A stretch of 64,000 nt of DNA from Agromyces sp. Marseille-P2726. Lineage in GTDB: Bacteria; Actinomycetota; Actinomycetes; Actinomycetales; Microbacteriaceae. Position 1 is the stretch's first letter. Every line of letters begins with the position of its first letter. The DNA is taken from assembly GCF_902809835.1 (NCBI RefSeq), contig NZ_CADDWM010000015.1:248001-312000 (forward strand), given 5' to 3'. Under the pieces are notes generated by a model that saw only the letters and a list, made by a program, of their open reading frames with translations, was not told the DNA's origin and did not search any database. Position numbers and translations under genes: made by a program. This document shows, in pieces, positions 52,237 to 60,568 of this stretch.

Positions 52237-53069
52237 GCGAGTGGTCGTTCCTCCGCTCGCCCCGCTGGGCGGGCTACCTCGCGCTCGTCGTTCTGTTCGC
52301 CGTGGTCTGCTGCGCGCTGGGCACCTGGCAGCTGAATCGGCGCGCCGAGGCGCGCGCGGAGGTGGCCCGGATCGACGCGAACTACGACGCCGAGGCGGTT
52401 CCCGTCGGCGAGGCCCTCCCCGAGCTCGACGGGTTTGATATCGATCAGCGCTGGCAGGTCGTCGCCCTCGCAGGCGAGTACCTCGCCGATGAGGAGGTCG
52501 TCGTGCGCAACCGGCCGTTCGCCGGCAGCACCGGATTCGAGGTGATCACCCCGTTCCGGCTCGAGGATGGATCGGTGTTCATGGTCGACCGCGGGTGGAT
52601 CGCGCAGGCCTCGAACGGACGCCCCGGCGAGTTCGCGCCACCGCCGTCGGGTCGCGTCGAAGTCGAGGCCCGCCTGAAGGCCAGCGAGGGTCGCATCGCC
52701 GGACGCACGTCGACCGGTGATGAGCTCGCTACCATCGACCTCGACGAGCTGGCGGCACGGGTCGACGGTCGGAGCTACACGGGCGCGTACGGCGTGCTCG
52801 TGCAGTCCGGCGTCGAGGCTCAGGAACCACCCATCGCTGCGCCGCGCCCGGTACGCGACGAGGGCCCGCACCTGAGCTACGCCCTGCAGTGGTTCGTGTT
52901 CGCGCTGCTCGGGTTCATCGGGCTCGGCTGGGCGGCGAACCAGGAACGCCGGGCGCTCGCAGAGGCGTCGGCCGGGCCAGAGGCGCCGAAGACGCCCCGT
53001 GCGCCGCGCAGGCCGCCCCGTGAACGGCGCGACGCGGACGTGGAGGACGAGATCCTCGACCGGCAGTAG
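52233..53069 (+). CDS. SURF1 family cytochrome oxidase biogenesis protein
   Basis: 278 residues. A transmembrane helix near the N-terminus (WAGYLALVVLFAVVCCALGTW) and one near residue 220 (LQWFVFALLGFIGLGWAAN) flank the external domain with GTWQLNRRAEAR, VVRNRPFAGSTGFEVITPF and VDRGWI, the SURF1 signature. It assists assembly or haem insertion of aa3-type cytochrome oxidase. The C-terminal tail (EAPKTPRAPRRPPRERR) is basic and disordered. Starts inside the stop of the small Cys protein. Confidence 0.93.
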   Translation: MSEWSFLRSPRWAGYLALVVLFAVVCCALGTWQLNRRAEARAEVARIDANYDAEAVPVGEALPELDGFDIDQRWQVVALAGEYLADEEVVVRNRPFAGSTGFEVITPFRLEDGSVFMVDRGWIAQASNGRPGEFAPPPSGRVEVEARLKASEGRIAGRTSTGDELATIDLDELAARVDGRSYTGAYGVLVQSGVEAQEPPIAAPRPVRDEGPHLSYALQWFVFALLGFIGLGWAANQERRALAEASAGPEAPKTPRAPRRPPRERRDADVEDEILDRQ

Positions 53070-53099
53070 GTGCGGCCGAAACCGAGCGTTCGGTTGCAC
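53070..53099 (+). terminator. terminator after SURF1
   Basis: GTGCGGCCGAA and TTCGGTTGCAC form an 11-bp stem with two G-U pairs and an 8-nt loop. On the minus strand the G-U pairs become mismatches, so it works better for the SURF1 transcript. Confidence 0.6.
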
Positions 53100-53117
53100 T
53101 TCTCGGGCGTGCCGACC

Positions 53118-54716
53118 TCACGCCAGCTCGATGAGCTCCTGGTAGTCGTGGCTCCAGTGGTCTTCGGTGCCATCGGGCATGATGAGGACCCGCTCGGGGT
53201 TGAGGGCCTCGACCGCCCCGGGGTCGTGCGAGACGAGCACCACCGAACCCTCGTAGTGGGCGAGGGCGTCGAGGATCTCGGCGCGGCTGGCCGGGTCGAG
53301 GTTGTTCGTCGGCTCGTCGAGCAGGAGCACGTTCGCGCCCGAGACCACGATCATCGCGAGCGCGAGTCGCGTCTTCTCACCGCCCGAGAGCACTCCGGCT
53401 GGCTTGTACACGTCGTCCCCCGTGAAGAGGAACGACCCGAGCACCTTGCGCGCCTCGGTCTCGGTCAGGTTCGGCGACGCGCTCACCATGTTCTGCAGCA
53501 CCGTGCGCTTCACGTCGAGCGTCTCGTGCTCCTGTGCGTAGTACCCGACGCGCAGTCCGTGTCCCGCCTCGACCACGCCGGTGTCGGGCCGGTCGACGCC
53601 GGCCAGGATGCGCAGCAGCGTGGTCTTGCCGGCCCCGTTCAACCCGATGATCACGACCTTCGAGCCGCGATCGATGGCGAGGTCGACCGCCGTGAAGATC
53701 TCGAGTGAGCCGTAGCTCTTCGACAGGTCGCTCGCGGTGAGCGGCGTGCGACCGCACGGCGCCGGTGTCGGGAATCGGAGCTTCGCGACCCTGTCGACGG
53801 CGCGCACCTCCTCGAGGCCGGCGAGGAGCCGGTCGGCTCGCGCGACCATCTGCTGCGCGGCGGCGGCCTTCGTGGCCTTGGCGCCGAACTTCGCCGCCTG
53901 CTGCCGGAGTGCGTCGGCCTTCTTCTCGGCGTTGGCGCGCTCCTTCTTCCGTCGCTCCTCATCGGCAGCACGCTGGCGGAGGTAGTGCTTCCAACCCATG
54001 TTGTAGATGTCGATCACCGAACGGTTCGCGTCGAGGTAGAACACGCGATTCACCACCTCGCCCACGAGCTCGACGTCGTGGCTGATCACGATGACCCCGC
54101 CCTTGTACGCCTTCAGGAACTCGCGCAGCCAGACCACCGAGTCGGCATCGAGGTGGTTCGTCGGCTCGTCGAGGATCATGGTCTCGGCGTCGGAGAACAG
54201 GATGCGGGCCAGCTCGATGCGACGGCGCTGGCCGCCCGAGAGCGTCTTCAGGGGCTGGTCGAGGATGCGGTCGGGAAGGTTGAGGTTCGACGCGATCGAG
54301 GCAGCCTCGGCTTCGGCGGCATACCCGCCGAGGGCGGTGAATCGATCGGTGAGGTTGCCGTACTTCTTCATGGCGCGCTCGGCGACCTCGGCGTCGTCGC
54401 TGGCCATGGCGACCGAGGCGTCGTGCATGCCCAGCACGAGTGACCCGAGTCCGCGTGCATCGAGGATCCGCGTGCGTGCGAGCATCTCGGGGTCCCCCGA
54501 CCGCGGGTCCTGGGGCAGGTAGCCGATCTCGCCCGAGCGGTCGATGCGGCCGCCCGTGGGAAGCGTCTCGCCCGCGAGTGTTCTCGTGAGCGTGGTCTTG
54601 CCGGCGCCGTTGCGACCCACCAGCCCGACCTTGTCGCCCGATGAGACCCGGAAGTCGACGTGCTCCATGAGCACGCGCGCTCCGACGCGGATCTCGAGGT
54701 CATGGACGGCGAGCAC
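53118..54716 (-). CDS. ABC-F family ATP-binding cassette protein
   Basis: 532 residues, two ABC domains joined by a charged linker, no membrane segments. Walker A motifs GRNGAGKTTLTRT and GLNGAGKTTLLRI, signatures LSGGQRRRIELAR and LSGGEKTRLALAM, Walker B ILDEPTNHLD and LLDEPTNNLD. The interdomain linker (ADEERRKKERANAEKKADAL) is the P-site tRNA interaction motif region. ABC-F proteins act on the ribosome in translation control or antibiotic protection. GTG 54716 follows GGAGG. Confidence 0.95.
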   Translation of the reverse strand: MLAVHDLEIRVGARVLMEHVDFRVSSGDKVGLVGRNGAGKTTLTRTLAGETLPTGGRIDRSGEIGYLPQDPRSGDPEMLARTRILDARGLGSLVLGMHDASVAMASDDAEVAERAMKKYGNLTDRFTALGGYAAEAEAASIASNLNLPDRILDQPLKTLSGGQRRRIELARILFSDAETMILDEPTNHLDADSVVWLREFLKAYKGGVIVISHDVELVGEVVNRVFYLDANRSVIDIYNMGWKHYLRQRAADEERRKKERANAEKKADALRQQAAKFGAKATKAAAAQQMVARADRLLAGLEEVRAVDRVAKLRFPTPAPCGRTPLTASDLSKSYGSLEIFTAVDLAIDRGSKVVIIGLNGAGKTTLLRILAGVDRPDTGVVEAGHGLRVGYYAQEHETLDVKRTVLQNMVSASPNLTETEARKVLGSFLFTGDDVYKPAGVLSGGEKTRLALAMIVVSGANVLLLDEPTNNLDPASRAEILDALAHYEGSVVLVSHDPGAVEALNPERVLIMPDGTEDHWSHDYQELIELA

Positions 54717-54831
54717 GGGAGTCCTCCGGTCGGAAGTGGTGGGTATTAGGGGGTGCCGAGTGGCACAACCTGTCAGTCTATCGCTCGATCGCGATGTGGT
54801 CGCTGTCGGCGCGGTCCTGCAGACTCGGAGC

Positions 54832-55950
54832 ATGACGACGGATGCCGCGGGCGTCGACGCCGAGACGATCGCCGTGCGGGCGGCGCGGCTCGCCGCGCAC
54901 GCACTCGACGGCGGCCTCCCCACACCCTCCGATGTGGTCGAGCGACTGGTGTGCGTGCAGGCGCAGGATCTCGCAGCGGCGAAGTGGGTGCTCGGCGCAC
55001 GGGTGCCCAGTTCGACGGAGGAGACCATCGAGTCGGCGATCGACCAGCGGGCGCTGCTGCGCTCCTGGCCGATGCGCGGCACGTTGCACTTCGTCGCCCC
55101 CGCGATGCTCCGGCCGATCCTGCGTCTGACGTCGGCGCGGCTGCGGCAGCGGGCGGCCAAGACGCGCCGCGATGAGGGCATCGACGACGAGGCGCACGCC
55201 GCCGCGCGCAGGGTGGCGGTTCGCATGCTCGAGGGTGGACGGGCGGCCACCCGAGAGGAGCTGCAGGCGGCGTGGTCGGCGGCCGGCATCTCCACCGCCG
55301 GGCAGCGCGGGTATCACCTGATCTGGCTCCTCGCGAACGAGGGCGTGCTGTGCTGCGGCCCGGTCGAGACTCGCGCCCGGCAGCGGTTCGTGCTGCTCGA
55401 CGAGTGGTCGCCGCGCGGCTCCGACGAACCCGGCGACGTCGACGAGGTCCTGGCTCGATTGTTCACGGGCTACGCGCGCGGGCACGGCCCCGTGTCGATC
55501 CGCGACTTCGCGTGGTGGACGGGTCTCACCCTCGCTCAGGCGCGAACGGCGGTGACGGCAGCCCGAGACGCAGTCGCCCCGTACGACGGCGACCGCTACG
55601 TCGCCGCCGAAGCCCCGCCGGTCCTGGGTTCCGACAGCGCCGCGCGGCTGGCGCTCGCCCCGTTCGACGAGTACTTCCTCGGCTACGCCGATCGCACGGC
55701 GTTCTGCTCCCCCGACGACGCCCCGCGCGTCGTTCCGGGCAGGAACGGGATGTTCCTGCCCATCCTCGTCCACGACGGCGAAGTGGTCGCCACCTGGCGT
55801 CGATCGGCGCCGCGACGCGGCGCGGTCCCGATCGAGGTCAGACCCTTCCGCGATGGCCTCCCGGTCGAGGAGTTCCGGCCGGCGTTCGACCGCTGGGCCG
55901 CATTCTGGTCGACGCAGGTCGGCGACCTGACGCTCCAGGCGTCGGAATGA
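54832..55950 (+). CDS. winged helix DNA-binding domain protein (HTH_42, AlkZ-like family)
   Basis: 372 residues. The opening LVCVQAQDLAAAKWVLGARV, RSWPMRGTLHFVAPAMLRPI (RGTLH) and WPMRG are typical of the HTH_42 superfamily, which includes the DNA glycosylases AlkZ and YcaQ that unhook interstrand crosslinks with a QxQ or QxD catalytic motif. Here CVQAQDL supplies QAQ at about residue 47, so glycosylase activity is possible. ATG 54832 has CAGACT 6 nt upstream. A terminator follows. Confidence 0.88.
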   Translation: MTTDAAGVDAETIAVRAARLAAHALDGGLPTPSDVVERLVCVQAQDLAAAKWVLGARVPSSTEETIESAIDQRALLRSWPMRGTLHFVAPAMLRPILRLTSARLRQRAAKTRRDEGIDDEAHAAARRVAVRMLEGGRAATREELQAAWSAAGISTAGQRGYHLIWLLANEGVLCCGPVETRARQRFVLLDEWSPRGSDEPGDVDEVLARLFTGYARGHGPVSIRDFAWWTGLTLAQARTAVTAARDAVAPYDGDRYVAAEAPPVLGSDSAARLALAPFDEYFLGYADRTAFCSPDDAPRVVPGRNGMFLPILVHDGEVVATWRRSAPRRGAVPIEVRPFRDGLPVEEFRPAFDRWAAFWSTQVGDLTLQASE

Positions 55951-55952
55951 CG

Positions 55953-55983
55953 GAGGGCCGGATGCCCGTGGCATCCGACCCTC
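55953..55983. terminator. bidirectional terminator between HTH_42 and yceI
   Basis: GAGGGCCGGATGC, loop CCGTG and GCATCCGACCCTC: a 13-bp stem with one mismatch. Confidence 0.7.
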
Positions 55984-56004
55984 AGCCGCGCGATACTCCG
56001 TCGA

Positions 56005-56574
56005 TTACTGCTGGAGCGAGGCCTGCAGTTCGAGCGTGATGGCGACGGTGTCGCCGAGGAGCACGCCCCCGGTCTCGAGGGCCGCGTTGTAGGTGAGGCC
56101 GAAGTCCTCGCGGTTGATGGTGGTCTTCGCGGTGGCGCCGCCCTTGTAGTTGCCGTAGGGGTCGCCGCCGAAGCCGCCGAACTCGAAGTCGAACGTGACG
56201 GGCTTCGTGATGCCACGGATCGTGAGATCACCGTCGACCTTGAACTCGCCGTTCTCGACGCGCACGCCGGTCGAGACGAAGTCGATCGTCGGGTACTTCT
56301 CGGCCTCGAAGAAGTCCCCCGTGCGCAGGTGCGCGTCGCGGTTCGGCTCGTTCGTGGTGATCGAGGCGACCTCCGCAGACGCCGTCACGCTCGAGTCGAG
56401 CGGGTTCTCGGCGGTCACGAAGGTCGCGTCGAAGCGCTCGAACTTGCCCTTCACCTTGCTGATCATGATGTGCCGGATGCTGAAGCCGATCTCGCTGTGC
56501 GCGGTGTCGACCTTCCAGGTGCCGACGCGGTAGCCGGGGATCTCGATCGTGGTCGCGGTGGCGGTGCTCGTCAT
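56005..56574 (-). CDS. YceI family lipocalin-like protein
   Basis: 189 residues without a signal peptide. The YceI signature WKVDTAHSEIGFSIRHIMIS is at residues 19-38, followed by SKVKGKFERFDATF, the FFEAEKYPTIDFVSTGVRVE strand and KVDGDLTIRGITKPVTFDFEFGG. The fold is a barrel that binds polyisoprenoid or similar lipids. GGAGAAG precedes the ATG. An AT-rich inverted repeat lies about 50 bp upstream, indicating specific regulation. Confidence 0.93.
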   Translation of the reverse strand: MTSTATATTIEIPGYRVGTWKVDTAHSEIGFSIRHIMISKVKGKFERFDATFVTAENPLDSSVTASAEVASITTNEPNRDAHLRTGDFFEAEKYPTIDFVSTGVRVENGEFKVDGDLTIRGITKPVTFDFEFGGFGGDPYGNYKGGATAKTTINREDFGLTYNAALETGGVLLGDTVAITLELQASLQQ

Positions 56575-56622
56575 GTCGGTGTCTTCTCCAAGTCGTAGTC
56601 TGCGGCCGGAGATCGGCCACGA

Positions 56623-56638
56623 ATATGCAAACGCATAT
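56623..56638. promoter_or_regulatory. operator-like dyad in the yceI promoter
   Basis: ATATGC-AAAC-GCATAT, 6-bp arms. On the complement, TGCATATT around it gives a plausible extended -10 (TGC-ATATTC). Operators of this form are bound by MarR-type repressors; no such gene is adjacent. Confidence 0.5.
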
Positions 56639-56708
56639 ATCGACTGGATCTATTCCCGAGGAGTGCCGAAATCTCCTTCGGGCGCGCTCGGGGTTGCCGT
56701 CGCGCATG

Positions 56709-57914
56709 TCAGGGCGCGAGCGAGTGCCGGAGTTCGAGCACGCGCTCAGCGGCTTCGTCGACGCGCGATGCCGGAAGGCGTCCGGACTCCACCGCAGCCA
56801 CGATGGATCCGACGAGCCCGTCGACCGAGATGCCGAACTCGGACGGGTCCGCCGGCAGCACGTAGAGCAGCAGGTCGCCCCCGGCCGCGATCGCCCGGAC
56901 GGCGTTCTCGCCGGGATCGGCGAACTCGGCCAGCCCGTTGTGCTGGAGCATGAGCATGTCGTCCGTCACGACGACACCGTCGAAGCCCAGCTCGTCGCGG
57001 AGGATGCGATGCCACTCCGCCGACAGGGATGCCGGGGCGGCATCGACGGCCGGATAGACGAGGTGTCCGGTCATGACGAGTTCCGCGCCTGCGGCGATGC
57101 CGGCAGCGAACGGGAGGGCGGGCCCGGCGCGCCACTCCTCGATCGTGAGAGGGGCGGATGGCACGGTCGAGTGCGAATCGCCGGGCGCCGCCCCGTGTCC
57201 CGGGAAGTGCTTCAGGGTGCTCATCACGACGCCCTGTTCGCCGGTCACCGCAGCCGCCACCCGTTCGGCTGCGGCCGCCGGGTCGGTGCCGAGAACCCGT
57301 CCCGAGATGAACGACTCCGGATCCGCGGTGACGTCAGCGACGATCCCGAAGTTCACTGACACACCCGACGCAGCGAGGGTGGCCGCGCGGGCCGCGAACG
57401 CCTCCTGTGCCGCGGCGACCGGGGCGCTTCGAAGCTCCGCCGGGCCGGGCGCACCATCCCAGGGCAAGCGCTGCACATCGCCGCCCTCCTGGTCGATGGC
57501 GACCAGGGTCGGGGCTTCGGGATCGACCTGGACACCGGCGGCGAGGGCGGCCACCTCTGCCGGGCTGCCGGCGATGTTGTCGCCCATCAGGATGAGCCCG
57601 GAGATGCCGGCCTCCACGTAGGCGCGAAGCGGGTCGGGGTCTGTACCCGGCGCGTGCAGCATGAGCAGCGCGGCCGCCTTCTGTTCGAGGCTGAGGTCGG
57701 CGACGCGTTCGCGTGCCCAGGCGACGGCGGGATCAGCATGGGCCGACGCAGTCGGCGTCGGAGTCGGGGTAGGACGCGACGACGCCGGCTTCGACGACGA
57801 GGGCGCCGTTGACGTCGGCTCGGGCGCAGACGGCGCGGCCGGGGCGCAGGCCGCAGCAGTCAGGGCCACCACCACCGTCAGGAACGGGAGCACCGCGATT
57901 CGAGTGAGTCGCAT
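56709..57914 (-). CDS. glycoside hydrolase family 3 lipoprotein (NagZ-like)
   Basis: 401 residues. Lipoprotein signal RIAVLPFLTVVVALTAAAC with lipobox AAAC, followed by a Ser/Thr/Pro-rich linker (residues 28-62) and a GH3 domain: DQEGGDVQRL, KHFPGHGAAPGDSHS (the His that serves as acid/base in NagZ-type enzymes) and the nucleophile Asp in GVVVTDDMLM. It likely releases N-acetylglucosamine from wall fragments outside the membrane. TACACT lies 7 nt before the ATG. Lnt in this window would acylate it. Confidence 0.93.
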   Translation of the reverse strand: MRLTRIAVLPFLTVVVALTAAACAPAAPSAPEPTSTAPSSSKPASSRPTPTPTPTASAHADPAVAWARERVADLSLEQKAAALLMLHAPGTDPDPLRAYVEAGISGLILMGDNIAGSPAEVAALAAGVQVDPEAPTLVAIDQEGGDVQRLPWDGAPGPAELRSAPVAAAQEAFAARAATLAASGVSVNFGIVADVTADPESFISGRVLGTDPAAAAERVAAAVTGEQGVVMSTLKHFPGHGAAPGDSHSTVPSAPLTIEEWRAGPALPFAAGIAAGAELVMTGHLVYPAVDAAPASLSAEWHRILRDELGFDGVVVTDDMLMLQHNGLAEFADPGENAVRAIAAGGDLLLYVLPADPSEFGISVDGLVGSIVAAVESGRLPASRVDEAAERVLELRHSLAP

Positions 57915-57921
57915 CCGCCCG

Positions 57922-57927
57922 AGTGTA
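57922..57927 (-). promoter_or_regulatory. -10 element of the GH3 lipoprotein gene, leaderless
   Basis: Complement reads TACACT, 7 nt before ATG 57914. Confidence 0.5.
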
Positions 57928-57994
57928 CGCCGCGTGTTCGAGCGGGCGCCGAGTGTCGCCGTGGGTAGACTCGGCGGGCTCGAAGGGGGATGCC

Positions 57995-59146
57995 GTGACG
58001 GGCCGATCGAGACGCTGGACGAGGGTGGCCGTACTCACCGCGCTCGTCGGGTTGCTCACCGCCCCGACCGTCGCAATCGCCGAGGAGTACCCGAGCTGGG
58101 ACGAGGTCCTGGCGGCGAAGTCCGACGTGAGCGCTCGCGAGGCCGAGGCCGGGCGGATCTCGGCGCTCCTCGGCGAGCTCGAATCCGAAGCAGGGCGGCT
58201 GGGCGACGCGGCCGTCGCCGCGGCTGCGGCCGCCTCCTCGGCCGAAGCCGCGCGGGCTCAGGCCGAGCAGCGTGCCGGCACGTTGCGCGCCGCAGCCGAG
58301 GTTGCGACGGCCGAAGCGGCCGAGTCTGCGGTGAAGCTCGGTCGGGTCGGTGCGGTCCTCGCTCGTTCGGGGGGAGCGGATGTCGCCCTGCGACTCCTCT
58401 TCGGTGCCGATGACGATCCCGATCTGCTCGTCGGACTCTCGCGTGCCGCGCAGCTGGCGAACGTGTACGGCGGCGTCGAGGCCCGGGCGAGGGCGACGGC
58501 GGCGGACTCCGAGTCGTTGAGCGACCAAGCCGACGTCGCCGAAGCCGAGCGCGTGCGGTTGGCCGAGCAGGCGGCCGCGGCCGCGGATGCCGCTGAGCAG
58601 GCACACGGCGCCGCCGAGGCCCGGGTGGCAGAGCAGCAGTCGACCCTGGACACGCTGTACGCCCAGCTGGCCACCCTCAGGGATCGCTCGGTCGAGATCG
58701 AACGTCAGTACCGGATCGGCGAGCAGGTCGCTCGGGAACAGGCGGCACGGGAACAGGCTGCGCGGGCCGCCGAGACGGCGGCCCGCGCGGGCAGCACCGG
58801 TGGTGCGGCATCCGACGCTCCGCCGCCCGGCGTGGTCGTCGACCGCGCCGGTGCGAAGGCGTACGCGGCCGGCCGGATGTCGGACTTCGGGTGGGGCCCA
58901 GACCAGTTCCGATGCCTCGACCTGCTGTGGACCCGCGAGTCGGGATGGCGCGCCGACGCGTACAACCGCTCGAGCGGAGCGTACGGCATCCCCCAGTCGC
59001 TCCCGGGCAGCAAGATGGCGGCAGCGGGCGCCGACTGGCGGACGAACGCGGCGACGCAGATCGACTGGGGGCTCTCGTACATCGCGAATCGCTACGGGTC
59101 GCCGTGTTCGGCCTGGGCGCACTCCGAGGCGTACAACTGGTACTGA
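57995..59146 (+). CDS. secreted coiled-coil protein with lytic transglycosylase-like C-terminus
   Basis: 383 residues. A signal peptide (VAVLTALVGLLTAPTVAIA) is followed by about 230 residues of Ala/Glu/Arg-rich coiled coil, a flexible linker (GSTGGAASDAPPPG) and a C-terminal 85-residue domain: DQFRCLDLLWTRESGWRADA, SGAYGIPQSLPGSK, TQIDWGLSYIANRYGSP and the final EAYNWY. The last part resembles aggregation-promoting-factor/transglycosylase domains, with E in TRESGW as the likely catalytic acid. GTG 57995 has GAAGGGGGA just upstream; TAGACT at 57966-57971 is a -10. The stop overlaps the next start (TGATG). Confidence 0.9.
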   Translation: MTGRSRRWTRVAVLTALVGLLTAPTVAIAEEYPSWDEVLAAKSDVSAREAEAGRISALLGELESEAGRLGDAAVAAAAAASSAEAARAQAEQRAGTLRAAAEVATAEAAESAVKLGRVGAVLARSGGADVALRLLFGADDDPDLLVGLSRAAQLANVYGGVEARARATAADSESLSDQADVAEAERVRLAEQAAAAADAAEQAHGAAEARVAEQQSTLDTLYAQLATLRDRSVEIERQYRIGEQVAREQAAREQAARAAETAARAGSTGGAASDAPPPGVVVDRAGAKAYAAGRMSDFGWGPDQFRCLDLLWTRESGWRADAYNRSSGAYGIPQSLPGSKMAAAGADWRTNAATQIDWGLSYIANRYGSPCSAWAHSEAYNWY

Positions 59147-59970
59147 TGCCCGATCACGAACGCGACGTCTTCCGTCGCCATGCCGCGGAGGGCGTGCTGC
59201 TCCTCGGTGGCGGCACGGCCATCCTGCTCCAGCTCGCCGACCCGCGGATCGCTCGCGGTGTCGCCGATCACAGCGACTTCCGAGATCGGCCGCTGGATCG
59301 ACTCCTGGGGACGCTCGACTACGTATACGCCGTGAACTTCGGCGACGACGACCTGATCGCGGCAGCGGTGCGCACGGTGAACACCAGGCACCGGAAGGTC
59401 CGTGGCCATGCAGAGGACGGTCGGCCGGCGTACGACGCGTTCGACGCCGATGCGCAGCGCTGGGTCGCCTCCACGCTCGTCTTCACCGCGCTCCGACTCC
59501 ACGAGCGCCTCTGGGGACCGCTCGACGCAGCGACGGGCGACGCGATCGTCCGTCAGTACCGGCCCCTCGCCGCCAGCCTGCAGGCGTCACGGGAAGGCTG
59601 GCCCGCATCCCGTGCCGAGTTCGAGACGTGGTGGGCGGATCGGGCGGCCGCACTGCGGGTGGGTCGCGAGGCGCGATCCGTCGCCCGCGCCCTGCTCTCC
59701 GGGGCATCCGGGCTGCCGCTCGGAGCGTCGGCACTACTGCCGCCGGTGCGCCTCATCACCGCCGCGCTGTTGCCGGCGCCTGTGCGGGACGCGTACGGGT
59801 TCAGGTGCACACCTCGTGTCGCGCGAGTGACCGACGCCTGGTTCAGCGCGATCGCGGCCATCTGGTCGATTCTCCCGCGGGTCGTCCGGCACGCTCCCAT
59901 GCGGGCAGCACTCCGGCGCGTGCGGCGTCGCAGCCGGTACGCTGTCCATGAGCCACGAGGACGACGATGA
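59146..59970 (+). CDS. MpaB family oxygenase (DUF2236)
   Basis: 274 residues. Elements of the family are RHAAEGVLLLGGGTAILLQLADP, the DYVYAVNFGDDDL region and NTRHRKVRGHAEDGRPAYDAF, which contains the conserved His residues thought to bind haem, then STLVFTALRLHERLWG. MpaB' oxidises the side chain of a fungal precursor and relatives occur in many actinobacteria with unknown substrates. It overlaps the upstream gene by one base and the downstream Lrp gene by four, so all three are translationally coupled. Confidence 0.88.
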   Translation: MPDHERDVFRRHAAEGVLLLGGGTAILLQLADPRIARGVADHSDFRDRPLDRLLGTLDYVYAVNFGDDDLIAAAVRTVNTRHRKVRGHAEDGRPAYDAFDADAQRWVASTLVFTALRLHERLWGPLDAATGDAIVRQYRPLAASLQASREGWPASRAEFETWWADRAAALRVGREARSVARALLSGASGLPLGASALLPPVRLITAALLPAPVRDAYGFRCTPRVARVTDAWFSAIAAIWSILPRVVRHAPMRAALRRVRRRSRYAVHEPRGRR

Positions 59971-60461
59971 CCCAGCAGATACCGCACCGGAACGATGCGC
60001 TCGACAGCATCGATCGACGCATCGTCGCCGAGCTGAGCCGGGACGGACGGCTCTCGGTGCGAACGCTCGCCGAACGCGTCCACATCTCGCGAACGGCCGC
60101 CCACAATCGGGTCCAGCAGCTGCAGAAGCGAGGCGTCATCACGGGATTCGGCGCCCAGATCGACCGCCGCGCGATCGGCCTGCACATCTCCGCGCTGGTC
60201 GTCGTGCGCATCGGCGACGTGTCGTGGGAGGAGATCGCCCAGAAGCTGGCGACGCTCCCCTTCGTGGAGAAGGTCCAGGCGGTCTCGGGCGACATCGACA
60301 TCATCCTCACCGTCAGCGCACCCGACCACGAGCAGCTGAGCCAGGCGATCCTCCGCGACATCCACGACATGCCGGGCGTCGTCTCGACGAGATCGCACCT
60401 CATCCTCGCCGAACTGGACGGTCATCCGCCCGCTCAGACCCTGGACATCTGGCGCACCTGA
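59967..60461 (+). CDS. Lrp/AsnC family regulator, probably BkdR-like
   Basis: 164 residues. The helix-turn-helix is IDRRIVAELSRDGRLSVRTL to ISRTAAHNRVQQLQKRGVIT, and the RAM domain spans HISALVVVRIGDVSWEEI to EHEQLSQAILRDIHDM-like C-terminal helices. It precedes the E1alpha-E1beta-E2 genes, the usual place of BkdR, which activates branched-chain dehydrogenase genes when leucine, isoleucine or valine is abundant. ATG overlaps the MpaB stop (ATGA). The 107 bp to the next gene probably contain its operator. Confidence 0.93.
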   Translation: MTQQIPHRNDALDSIDRRIVAELSRDGRLSVRTLAERVHISRTAAHNRVQQLQKRGVITGFGAQIDRRAIGLHISALVVVRIGDVSWEEIAQKLATLPFVEKVQAVSGDIDIILTVSAPDHEQLSQAILRDIHDMPGVVSTRSHLILAELDGHPPAQTLDIWRT

Positions 60462-60568
60462 AGCTCGTCCAGCGGACGCCTGGCACTGTTGCACGACGGC
60501 GCGGGCCGTTCGTTCACGCTTGCTCGAGAGCCCCGGCAGAAGCCTCGGGAGTGTCGCACCATGGCTGT

